Notes under the pieces: generated by a model
Told to the model about the DNA's origin: nothing
The model's input: only the letters and a program-made list of their open reading frames with translations
The model's database searches: none
NCBI GenBank assembly: GCA_947503835.1
Contig: CANNFM010000010.1
Location: forward strand, 1-64,000
Direction of reading: 5' to 3'
Length of the DNA stretch: 64,000 bases
Source of the DNA: an uncultured Aquimarina sp.
Lineage (GTDB): Bacteria; Bacteroidota; Bacteroidia; Flavobacteriales; Flavobacteriaceae
Translations under genes and position numbers: made by a program
Shown here: piece after piece, positions 50,846-58,294 of the stretch
Numbering within the stretch: position 1 is the stretch's first letter
How the letters are laid out: each line of letters begins with the position of its first letter

Positions 50846-50884
50846 GAGTTAAGGGATTGATAATTCATTCCCTTAATTCTTTTT
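50846..50884 (+). terminator. Terminator-type hairpin after peptide 3
   Basis: GAGTTAAGGGA and TCCCTTAATTC arms around TTGATAATTCAT, followed by TTTTTC. It also lies at the end of the convergent aminotransferase gene. Confidence 0.65.
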
Positions 50885-52002
50885 CAACTATACAAACTCT
50901 TTAAGGCTTTTGTAAAAAGAGTTACTTCTTCAATTGTTCCTGTACTAATTCTACACCAATCAAAGAAGGGAGGAAATGGCCTTCCAATCAAAATTCCTTT
51001 ATTCATCATTTCTTTATGAAGTGTTCTTATGTTTTTACCAGATTTAAAGAAAATAAAGTTGGTGTGAGATTTCACATAGGGTAACTCTAATGTGTTTAGC
51101 GTTTTATAGATCAGATCTTTTGCTTCTCGAGTTTTTTGCAAGCTAAACGTGTAGAATTCTTTGTCTTTTAATGCCTCTTTGGCTGCAGCAATAGCAAGCA
51201 CATTGCTATAGGCCACCATGTTTTTTCGTAGTTTTTGTGTTAATGCTGGTTTGGCAACCAAATACCCTATGCGTAAACCGGCCATACCATATACTTTAGA
51301 AAATGTTCGGGATACAATTACATCTTTTTCTTGTTTAACGAGCTCGACCATAGAAGGGTAATTAGGTTCATCGATATAATCATAATAGGCTTCGTCACTA
51401 AATAAGATAGTTTTACTGCTTATGGCATTACAAAAATCCAGAAGTTTCTCTGAAGGTAATATTGTAGAAGTTGGATTATTGGGGTTACAAAGAAAGACTA
51501 ATTTAGTTTTCGATGAAATTCGTTTTTCGATTTCATCCATATCATACCCTTTGTCGTTTCCAACAGGAACCCAATTTACAGTTGCCCCCCATTGTTGTGC
51601 ATAAGACATCATTGCCAAAAATGTAGGTTTTCCTGCAATGATTTCTCCGCCGTTTGCTGCAAAAGTAAGTCCGGTAATTTTTAAACCCTCTGTAGAGCCA
51701 CCGCAAATAATTATATGATCTTTAGTTACGCCTTCTTTTTTGGCTAAAATTTCTGCCAATTCATCTGCATAAGCATATGGATATCGACAACCATGCTCAA
51801 AAGCCGATACGATAGATTGTCTTACTTTTTCTGAAGGGCCATACGGATTCTCGTTAGAGCTTAATCGTATACCTTTTGAAAGAGGTCTTGGGTTAAATTT
51901 TACAATTTCTTCTGCAGTAAGAGCATGGGCAAGTTCTAATCCTCCGAATACTACTAAACCTCCTCCTAAAGAGGTAGATTTTAACCATTGTCTTCTGTTC
52001 AT
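50884..52002 (-). CDS. Tat-exported HisC-like PLP aminotransferase
   Basis: A 372-residue protein beginning MNRRQWLKSTSLGGGLVVFG..HA, a twin-arginine signal. The rest is a fold type I aminotransferase of the histidinol-phosphate aminotransferase type: RLSSNENPYGPS near 45, FLCNPNNPTSTILP near 170 (Asn/Pro of the cofactor site), LFSDEAYYDY near 200, SRTFSKVYGMAGLRIGY near 232 with the PLP Lys in SK, and the Arg of FDWCRISTGT near the end. An exported PLP enzyme is unusual, and the reaction is unknown. It converges with the peptide genes and precedes the arsenosugar cluster's transporter. Confidence 0.85.
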   Translation of the reverse strand: MNRRQWLKSTSLGGGLVVFGGLELAHALTAEEIVKFNPRPLSKGIRLSSNENPYGPSEKVRQSIVSAFEHGCRYPYAYADELAEILAKKEGVTKDHIIICGGSTEGLKITGLTFAANGGEIIAGKPTFLAMMSYAQQWGATVNWVPVGNDKGYDMDEIEKRISSKTKLVFLCNPNNPTSTILPSEKLLDFCNAISSKTILFSDEAYYDYIDEPNYPSMVELVKQEKDVIVSRTFSKVYGMAGLRIGYLVAKPALTQKLRKNMVAYSNVLAIAAAKEALKDKEFYTFSLQKTREAKDLIYKTLNTLELPYVKSHTNFIFFKSGKNIRTLHKEMMNKGILIGRPFPPFFDWCRISTGTIEEVTLFTKALKSLYS

Positions 52003-52108
52003 GTTACTATACTTTAAAATGATTGGCTTTCTAAAGATAGTAATTAATTGATTCTAATAGAGTTATGAATTTGCGAATTAAGAGGGTCTCAAATTTGTTT
52101 TGATTGAG

Positions 52109-53224
52109 TTATACTATGTTTTTAAGCATTAGAAATAATAATCCACTTATAACGGCCGCAATAGGTAGCGTAAGCACCCAGGAGAGTAATATTTTGGAAA
52201 TCATTTTAGGGTTTGCTTTTTTAGTAACGGTACCAATTCCAAAAATAGAACCTACAGATACATGTGTGGTTGAAACAGGTAACCCATGAATACTTGCAGT
52301 AGTTACTAATAGACCTGTGATCATATTTGCAGTAAATCCTTGTCCAGAATTCATGGGTGTTATTTTTTTACTCATGATAACTCCTACTTTCTTGGCATTC
52401 ATAAGCCCACCCAGTGCCATAGTAATAGCTACTGCTATCATTCCCCATTGTATATCCAGCGTATTAATGATGAGTAATAATCCCACAATTTTAGGCGTAT
52501 CATTAAGACCTCTGGCAAAACTAACTACCCCAGCACTTAAGAAATGCAAGTTGTCTAATATTTTTTGAGAAGTAATACCCAATAGTTTCCCACTATATGT
52601 TTCTGTTGTAATGTGATTTATAGAGGTTGAAATCTTAGCAGTGGTATTTGCGGTCATAGTATGGGCAGAAACAGTTAGTGAATCTACCTCCTGTTCTTCA
52701 TTAATATAAATCCCGCTATTTTTTGTGATTTTCAGTTTCTTTCTGATATATCTAAAGAGTATATAGGCAATTAAACTTAGTATTGCAGCCATTAACGGAC
52801 TTACAACAAGCGGCATTAAAAATGTTTTACCTAGTTTAATAAAGTTAAATTCTGTGCCGATAGCCATAACTCCTGCTCCAAAAAGTGAGCCAACTAGACT
52901 ATGAGTTGTAGATATGGGCATACCAATTCTTGTAGCAATAAAGACGGTTATTGCAGCTCCCAGGGCTATCGAGATGGCAAAAACCGGCGTCATAATTAAT
53001 TCGTTTGGAACTAACCCTTTTCCCGAAAAGTTTTTTACCAGTTCTTCAGCCAAAAATATGGCAGCAATAGAGCCAGAGAATGTGGTTACTGTTGCCCAGT
53101 TGATTGCTTTTTTATAATTCGTGGTTCCGCTTCCGAAGAGTGTGGCAACACCTTTAAAGTTATCATTCGCACCATTACTATAGGCTAAAAAACAAGCAGC
53201 AATAAAAAGAAGAACCAAAATCAT
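52109..53224 (-). CDS. PiT-family inorganic phosphate transporter
   Basis: A 371-residue membrane protein with the two PiT signature halves: NGANDNFKGVATLFGSGTTNYKKA near 20-43 and FARGLNDTPKIVGLLLI near 228-244, plus GMPISTTHSLVGSLFGAGV and GLPVSTTHVSVGSIFGIGT loops. PiT carries metal-phosphate by proton symport and would also take up arsenate, which fits its location next to arsenosugar genes. It is read in the same direction as ArsM upstream (150 bp gap with a terminator between). Confidence 0.9.
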   Translation of the reverse strand: MILVLLFIAACFLAYSNGANDNFKGVATLFGSGTTNYKKAINWATVTTFSGSIAAIFLAEELVKNFSGKGLVPNELIMTPVFAISIALGAAITVFIATRIGMPISTTHSLVGSLFGAGVMAIGTEFNFIKLGKTFLMPLVVSPLMAAILSLIAYILFRYIRKKLKITKNSGIYINEEQEVDSLTVSAHTMTANTTAKISTSINHITTETYSGKLLGITSQKILDNLHFLSAGVVSFARGLNDTPKIVGLLLIINTLDIQWGMIAVAITMALGGLMNAKKVGVIMSKKITPMNSGQGFTANMITGLLVTTASIHGLPVSTTHVSVGSIFGIGTVTKKANPKMISKILLSWVLTLPIAAVISGLLFLMLKNIV

Positions 53225-53310
53225 ATATTTTCTGAAATTTAACTATTCACAATTTGACGTTTTATATGAGGTTACCTTACAGTATTTATCATTGAATCAT
53301 CAGAGAATGA

Positions 53311-53346
53311 AATAAAAAAGTCGAGAACAAATAATTGTCCTCGACT
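53311..53346 (-). terminator. Intrinsic terminator after arsM-like gene
   Basis: GTCGAG (53,320-53,325) and CTCGAC (53,340-53,345) arms; on the minus strand followed by TTTTTTATTTC. It lies 30 bases after the stop codon. Confidence 0.85.
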
Positions 53347-53375
53347 TCAGATGTATATATTATTAGTTATTGCTA

Positions 53376-54344
53376 TTAGCAACATCCACCACCATCATAG
53401 TGATATGTAGATTCACTAATAAAGATATCGTCTCTACCTAGATCGGCTAATGCACCGGCAGTTTTATCACAAACCGCAATAGGTTGATTTTTGAGTAATA
53501 CATGGCCTTTTTTATCATCAAAATAATCTTCATCCCCAAAATAAATTGCTGCTTTACCTGTAAAGATACAAGGCCCGTCTTTTGGCATTGGATCTTTAAT
53601 AGCTGCAACTTCGATAGACTCGATATAGATTAATTCATCGGTATCGTAATTTTTTGGATCAAGAATTCGGTATGGTTTACGTGCTCTAATTTCTATCGTT
53701 CCGAAACCTACATCTGTTAATGCTTTTACATATTCTGCAATAGGTAAGCTCCCGCTCAGACATAATGCTCTTAAACGTTCATCATTTCGAAGAGTGTCGT
53801 TCATAGGTTGCTCACAGGTAGGGTCACTCATAACCAGTCTTCCGTGTGGTTTTAGTACCCGATACATTTCTTCGATTGCTTTTTTTAGATCATCTGCTTT
53901 AAAGATGTTGAATAAACAGTTTTGTGCGGCAACATCTATGCTGTTATCTTCAACAGGAAGATTAAGTGCGTCGCCAAACCTAAGATCCACAAATTCACTC
54001 TTAAACCAATCGTTTTGGGCTTCGGCTTCTTTAAAATTTTTATGAGAGGCATCCAGCATTTCTTGTACAACATCGATACCAATAACACCACTTTTTTGAC
54101 GAGAGAAATAAGAGAATTGTAGCAATTCCATTCCCCCACCTACACCAACATATAAGACTTTAGGATTATTCGTTAAATCTCTAGCATTTACTGTACTACC
54201 ACAGCCATAGTTCATTTCCTGCATGATTTTAGGAATTTTAAGGCCTGGTAGCTCCCAAATAGGATTCGTAGTGCAACATAACCCTACATCTGGGGTTAAT
54301 GCTGCTTCTTTATACACATCGTGAGTAGTATCTAAATAGCTCAT
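53376..54344 (-). CDS. arsM: Arsenosugar-type arsenite methyltransferase
   Basis: A 322-residue cytoplasmic AdoMet-dependent methyltransferase. N-terminal DVGLCCTTNPIWELPGLKIPKIM carries the early Cys pair; YVGVGGGMELLQFSYFSR is motif I; DVAAQNCLFNIFKADDLKKAIEEMYRVLKPHGRLVMSDP follows, with a Cys in the expected middle position. The C-terminal end is YHYDGGGCC. The pattern is that of ArsM proteins of the arsenosugar cluster, which methylate arsenite to di-/trimethyl forms before ArsS. Cys residues bind As(III). Sits between the transporter and the nucleoside phosphorylase. Confidence 0.85.
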   Translation of the reverse strand: MSYLDTTHDVYKEAALTPDVGLCCTTNPIWELPGLKIPKIMQEMNYGCGSTVNARDLTNNPKVLYVGVGGGMELLQFSYFSRQKSGVIGIDVVQEMLDASHKNFKEAEAQNDWFKSEFVDLRFGDALNLPVEDNSIDVAAQNCLFNIFKADDLKKAIEEMYRVLKPHGRLVMSDPTCEQPMNDTLRNDERLRALCLSGSLPIAEYVKALTDVGFGTIEIRARKPYRILDPKNYDTDELIYIESIEVAAIKDPMPKDGPCIFTGKAAIYFGDEDYFDDKKGHVLLKNQPIAVCDKTAGALADLGRDDIFISESTYHYDGGGCC

Positions 54345-54445
54345 AAATTGATTTTATTCTTTCCTTCTAAAGTGGAAATATAAGGTATTTTTGGGTTATA
54401 AATAATGTAGTCGAAAAGTTAAGGTATAACTTTCAGAATTCGTTT

Positions 54446-55258
54446 TTAAAGTGATTTTATGACTTCTTTGAACAACGTAATCATTTCGGGCTCTGCTTTT
54501 CCTGCTAGTGCAATGATCTCGTCTATGTCTATTGGTTTTAAGTTCTCGGGATCACATTCGTCTGTAAGAACCGATACGGCTGATACCGGAAGATCAAGAT
54601 GATTGGCCACAATAACCTCGGGCACTGTGCTCATTCCAACGGCATCCGCTCCGATAGTTTTGAGATAGCGATATTCTGCTCTTGTTTCTAATTGCGGCCC
54701 TATTACCGAAGCATAAACCCCCTTATGCAGATTAATGTTTTTCTCTTTGGCAATGGTTTCTAGTTGAGCATTAATTTTTTGATCATATGGAGCGCTCATA
54801 TCTGTAAATCGAGTTCCTAATTGTTCTACTCCTTTAAAAGCCAGGGGGGATCCTCCTTGTAAATTAATGTGATCATCAATAAGCATCAATTCACCTTTTT
54901 TAAAGTTTAAATTAACCGCTCCCGATGCATTAGATACTAATAATGTTTTGATCCCTAATTTATGCATTATTCTTACGGGATAGGTTACATCCTGAAGAGA
55001 GTACCCTTCATATAGGTGAAAACGTCCTTGCATAACCACAACTATTTTACCCTCTAGTTTCCCGTAGATTAGTTTTCCTTTATGAAATTCTACAGTTGCC
55101 GTTGGGAAATTTGGAATATGATTATAACTTATTTCTTTAATGATCTCAATCTCATTAATTAATTGTCCCAATCCAGTTCCTAATATAATCCCTACTTCGG
55201 GCTTGTCAAACCCTTTTTCTTGTAGGAATTCTGTTGTTTCTTCGATGTATTTGATCAT
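54446..55258 (-). CDS. Purine-nucleoside phosphorylase
   Basis: A 270-residue enzyme of the PNP/MTAP trimeric family: VGIILGTGLGQLINEI near 22, phosphate-binding MQGRFHLYEGYSLQDVTYPVRIM, LLVSNASGAVNLNFKKGELMLIDDHINLQG near 108, and GVYASVIGPQLETRAEYRYLKTIGADAVGMSTVPEVIVANH near 190 with the active-site Glu and Asn regions. It splits purine nucleosides with phosphate. In this cluster it is thought to remove adenine from the 5'-deoxyadenosyl arsenical made by ArsS. The start lies 10 bases from the glycosyltransferase end, so they are likely an operon. Confidence 0.9.
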   Translation of the reverse strand: MIKYIEETTEFLQEKGFDKPEVGIILGTGLGQLINEIEIIKEISYNHIPNFPTATVEFHKGKLIYGKLEGKIVVVMQGRFHLYEGYSLQDVTYPVRIMHKLGIKTLLVSNASGAVNLNFKKGELMLIDDHINLQGGSPLAFKGVEQLGTRFTDMSAPYDQKINAQLETIAKEKNINLHKGVYASVIGPQLETRAEYRYLKTIGADAVGMSTVPEVIVANHLDLPVSAVSVLTDECDPENLKPIDIDEIIALAGKAEPEMITLFKEVIKSL

Positions 55259-55268
55259 GTCGTTTTTG

Positions 55269-55916
55269 TTAGCTTAAAAATTTTTGAAAAGCATCGATGT
55301 CTTTAATATCTTCATAATAATCGACATCATTTCGTTCTTCCAATAGTTTTATATTTTCTTTTTTTAAATCTTCCAATGTGTTTTGCAGCACTGTTTCTGT
55401 GCCCCAATTTTTATTCTTAAAAACTTGTGAATTTAAGGATTTCATTCCAAATAAGTAATATCCTCCGTCTTGGGCAGGACCGATTACATAGTCATGGGAT
55501 TGTAATGCTTCAAATGCATTTTCTAAATCTTCTTGATTTAAATCATACATGTCACTACCAATAATAATGATATTTTGATACCCTTTTTTGAAACCTGTTG
55601 CAAAAGCATGTTCCATTTTTTGACCTAAATCATCCCCAAATTGTTGTTTCTTATTATAAATTTCAGAACTCCATAAATCGTTATCTCTTACTTTTACAGA
55701 GTAATGTACTTCTTTGGTTGTTGTAAGGTTTTTGGTAATTGCTACAGTATGCTCGAGTAAAAAGGTGTAAATATCCAGAGCCGTCTGTTCACCAACAGTT
55801 GCGGCAAGACGTGTTTTACATTTACCCAATTCTGGATTTCGGGTAAAGATCATAAGTAAATTTTTTTCTTTCAATTTGAGTATACTTTTTTTCCTTTTAG
55901 TAACCATTTTGCCCAA
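55269..55916 (-). CDS. TIGR04282-type glycosyltransferase (arsenosugar-associated)
   Basis: A 215-residue protein with DUF2064/TIGR04282 marks: NLLMIFTRNPELGKCKTRLAATVG near 17-40, IIIIGSDMYDLNQEDLENAFEAL near 115, and VIGPAQDGGYYLFGMK near 140. The start is uncertain: the ORF from 55,916 overlaps the rhodanese gene by 46 bases, and a second in-frame ATG lies at 55,907. A nucleotide sugar transferase role in the final arsenosugar steps is inferred from family and neighbours. Confidence 0.8.
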   Translation of the reverse strand: MGKMVTKRKKSILKLKEKNLLMIFTRNPELGKCKTRLAATVGEQTALDIYTFLLEHTVAITKNLTTTKEVHYSVKVRDNDLWSSEIYNKKQQFGDDLGQKMEHAFATGFKKGYQNIIIIGSDMYDLNQEDLENAFEALQSHDYVIGPAQDGGYYLFGMKSLNSQVFKNKNWGTETVLQNTLEDLKKENIKLLEERNDVDYYEDIKDIDAFQKFLS

Positions 55917-56371
55917 TGTTTAGAACAAGCATGGACATTCTCGGTTATTTTTCCTTCAGAATTTACAACCGTATAATCTTTGTTTTTCCATTCAAAAATA
56001 CCACCATAAAGATTGTAAACGTTGATATAACCTGCATTTTTAAGTTTTTCGGAAATGTCTTCAGACCGAACACCCAGACTACAGTAGACCACAATGGTGT
56101 CGTTTTTAGGAATATTTTGTTTAAGGATAGATGCTATTTGAAAATGATCATATCCCACGAATTGTGCATTCTTGAGATGACTTACATCAAATTCAACTTT
56201 TTCTCTTGCATCGAGTACTAGTACCTGATCTTGAATATCCTTTAATGCTGTAACCGAGATATAGGGTATACTTTCGCTATTGTAACGATCCAATAACTCA
56301 TCTAGTGAATTTTGGGCAACACTAAAATGAGTAATGACTAAGAAAAATATGTAGCTTATTTTAATCTTCAT
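55871..56371 (-). CDS. Secreted rhodanese-like protein
   Basis: A protein of about 166 residues from the ATG at 56,369-56,371, which overlaps the stop codon of arsS as TAATG and begins a signal peptide (MKIKISYIFFLVITHFSVAQ); an upstream in-frame ATG at 56,392 lies within arsS. The rhodanese domain has VLVLDAREKVEFDVSHLKNAQFVGYD and the active loop VYCSLGVRSEDISEKL with catalytic Cys in the CSLGVRS form, then VYNLYGGIFEWKNKDY. It could handle sulfur or arsenic-thiol chemistry outside the cytoplasm; part of the arsenosugar operon by overlap. Confidence 0.85.
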   Translation of the reverse strand: MKIKISYIFFLVITHFSVAQNSLDELLDRYNSESIPYISVTALKDIQDQVLVLDAREKVEFDVSHLKNAQFVGYDHFQIASILKQNIPKNDTIVVYCSLGVRSEDISEKLKNAGYINVYNLYGGIFEWKNKDYTVVNSEGKITENVHACSKHWAKWLLKGKKVYSN

Positions 56372-57438
56372 TAAGCTACCGTTCCTTGACAACTACTTCC
56401 TGCTCCTGCCGTACAGCCATAGCAATGTTGCGAAATAATGATATTTCTATTCTGAAGTAATTCTTCATTATACTCACTTATATGTTTCACCTTGCTAGCT
56501 ACTTTAAGATCAAGCATTTGATTGAAGTCGCAGTCATACAGCCATCCATCCCAACTTATCGAGATGGTGTTAGTACACATTACATTGGCAACTGCACTAG
56601 GATTATAGGCCTCTACAAGGGCATACATATAATCTTCATAATTTTCTGAAGCGATTAGATAATCCAAAAACCTACTGATCGGTAAATTGGTGATCGCAAA
56701 AAGGTGATGAAACTGTATGTTAAAGTCTTCTAATAATGCCTTCTTAAAATCTTTTTCCATAGACGCTTGATCACCAGGAAGAAATGCTCCCGATGGATTA
56801 TACACCAAATCTAATCTTAGATCACTATCGGGCATACCATATCCACGTTCGTTAAGTTCTTGTAAAGCTTTGATCGACTTATCAAAAACACCATCACCAC
56901 GTTGTTTATCTGTTTTTCCTCTGGTCCAATGTGGCATAGAAGAAACTACATGCACGTTATGTTTTTTGAAAAAATCAGGAAGGTCATAATGTTTTTTGTT
57001 TGCTCTTATAATGGTTAGGTTACTTCTAACAATAAAATCTTTGATACCGGCTTTACTGGCTTCTTCTACAAACCACCTGAAATTTGGGTTCATTTCTGGA
57101 GCACCTCCTGTTAGATCCAGGGTATGAGCTCCTGTTTTTTTGATAACTTCTAAACATTGTTGCATGGTTTCCTTAGTCATGATTTCTTTTCTATCAGGAC
57201 CTGCATCTACGTGGCAATGCTCGCAAACTTGGTTGCACATGTATCCAACATTGATCTGTAGGATTTCTAGTGTATTTGGGCGTAAAGGGAAATGACCGAT
57301 TTCTGCAATTTTATCAGCAAATTTTGGCAATTCACCATTTGCAAAAATTCCGTTATTTAAGATTTCCAACTGCCTGTTGGCATTTGCTAACTGGTCATTG
57401 CGTTTATGTAAAGATTGTTTTGTTTTAGCTTCAGACAT
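56371..57438 (-). CDS. arsS: Arsenosugar biosynthesis radical SAM protein
   Basis: A 355-residue radical SAM enzyme. INVGYMCNQVCEHCHVDAGPDRKE near 87-110 carries the CxxxCxxC cluster motif; HTLDLTGGAPEMNPNFRWFVEEA is the GGxP-type AdoMet site. The C-terminal CMCTNTISISWDGWLYDCDFNQML segment (starting with VM) and QHCYGCTAGAGSSCQGTVA tail supply further Cys. This is ArsS (TIGR04167-type), which adds the 5'-deoxyadenosyl group to dimethylarsinous acid. Its end overlaps the rhodanese start (TAATG); it leads the operon with the CMD-like protein gene 126 bp upstream. Confidence 0.9.
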   Translation of the reverse strand: MSEAKTKQSLHKRNDQLANANRQLEILNNGIFANGELPKFADKIAEIGHFPLRPNTLEILQINVGYMCNQVCEHCHVDAGPDRKEIMTKETMQQCLEVIKKTGAHTLDLTGGAPEMNPNFRWFVEEASKAGIKDFIVRSNLTIIRANKKHYDLPDFFKKHNVHVVSSMPHWTRGKTDKQRGDGVFDKSIKALQELNERGYGMPDSDLRLDLVYNPSGAFLPGDQASMEKDFKKALLEDFNIQFHHLFAITNLPISRFLDYLIASENYEDYMYALVEAYNPSAVANVMCTNTISISWDGWLYDCDFNQMLDLKVASKVKHISEYNEELLQNRNIIISQHCYGCTAGAGSSCQGTVA

Positions 57439-57564
57439 CTTCCTTTGTTCAATTAGATCCCAAATTTATGAGGGATTAGTAATTCGTATAATTTTTAGTG
57501 TAAAGATCCTAACTCGTAATGGTGTAAGTGGTTTGTAAGGCTTTTGAGACAGCCAACATCATGC

Positions 57565-57900
57565 TTACATTTCAAGTTTATTCACCTTGTTCATCATCAT
57601 AACGCCATGTACCAAAGTGGCTCCGCTTTTGATTGCAGCACCTACGTGTACGGCTTCCATCATTTCTTCTTTAGTGATTCCTCTTTGTAAAGTATCTTTT
57701 GTATAGGCATCTATGCAGTAAGGGCATTGTTCGGTATGAGCTACTGCAAGGGCAATTAAAGATTTTTCACGGGCACTAAGTGCTCCCTCTTCAAATACTT
57801 TTCCGTAATAATCGAAAAATTTTGTCCCTAGTTCTTCACTCCATTCTGTGATTTTCCCAAATTTTCTTAGGTCAGCAGGATCATAATATGTTTTTGACAT
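57565..57900 (-). CDS. AhpD/carboxymuconolactone-decarboxylase-like protein (arsenosugar-associated)
   Basis: A 111-residue protein of the AhpD-like fold: SLIALAVAHTEQCPYCIDAYTKDTLQRGITKEEMMEAVHVGAAIKSGATLVHG, with the redox CPYC pair and the nearby His. In arsenosugar clusters this family is annotated as an associated peroxidase-like protein. Likely handles peroxides or thiols; not proven. Lies at the head of the minus-strand cluster. Confidence 0.85.
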   Translation of the reverse strand: MSKTYYDPADLRKFGKITEWSEELGTKFFDYYGKVFEEGALSAREKSLIALAVAHTEQCPYCIDAYTKDTLQRGITKEEMMEAVHVGAAIKSGATLVHGVMMMNKVNKLEM

Positions 57901-58132
57901 GTTTCTGTATTATTTTTAGTTACAGACATAATTATATCTGTCGTGTTTAATGTAGTAAAGCTTACAATAAAAAGTATTTTTTTGTTTAAAAAAAACTAAA
58001 GTCTTTAATATGTGGGTAAAATAAAAGACAAAGTACAATTATTAGGTTTTTTTTATCATTTTTTTATTGATTAAATCACCTCCTATTTTGCTTTTAGATG
58101 GTGAAATGTGAAATTTTGGAATTTCTCTTCTT
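57901..58132. other. Divergent intergenic region
   Basis: A 232-bp AT-rich gap between the CMD-like gene (minus) and the GH3 region (plus). No clear promoter box was picked out for the minus gene. Confidence 0.4.
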
Positions 58133-58294
58133 ATGAAAACACAAAAAAATTATTATAAAAATATCATTTTTCCTGAACATTCAATAATACAAACGCTTGC
58201 ATTTTTTTGGGTTCTACTTTTGTTAAATTCAGTGAATTTGTTTTCTCAGAATTCAGTAACTTTTCGAATATCTGGAACGATAAAAGTGATATGA
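58133..58294 (+). pseudogene. Out-of-frame signal-peptide ORF at the start of the GH3 gene
   Basis: ATG 58,133 to TGA 58,292: 53 codons including LAFFWVLLLLNSVNLFSQ, a strong flavobacterial signal peptide. It is in a different frame from the GH3 ORF, and one extra T in the TTTT run at 58,261-58,264 would join them. It also overlaps the conserved 66-bp operator element, which argues for caution: either a frameshifted signal peptide or a chance ORF. Confidence 0.45.
58143..58208 (+). promoter_or_regulatory. LacI-type operator element A (with promoter box)
   Basis: Core TACAAACGCTTGCA (58,188-58,201) fits the LacI/cre-like TGWAARCGYTWNCA form. The whole 66 bp matches element B at 62,756-62,821 at about 56 positions by my count. 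TACTTTTG at 58,214 is a TAnnTTTG -7 box, 12 bases after the core. Confidence 0.7.

Noticed and set aside
53376..54344. Selenocysteine-containing ArsM
   Set aside because: The C-terminal GGGCC is read as Cys-Cys with normal codons; no in-frame TGA extension was seen.
56371..56392. Longer start for the rhodanese gene
   Set aside because: It would lie inside arsS and put seven polar residues before the signal peptide; the TAATG overlap start is better.
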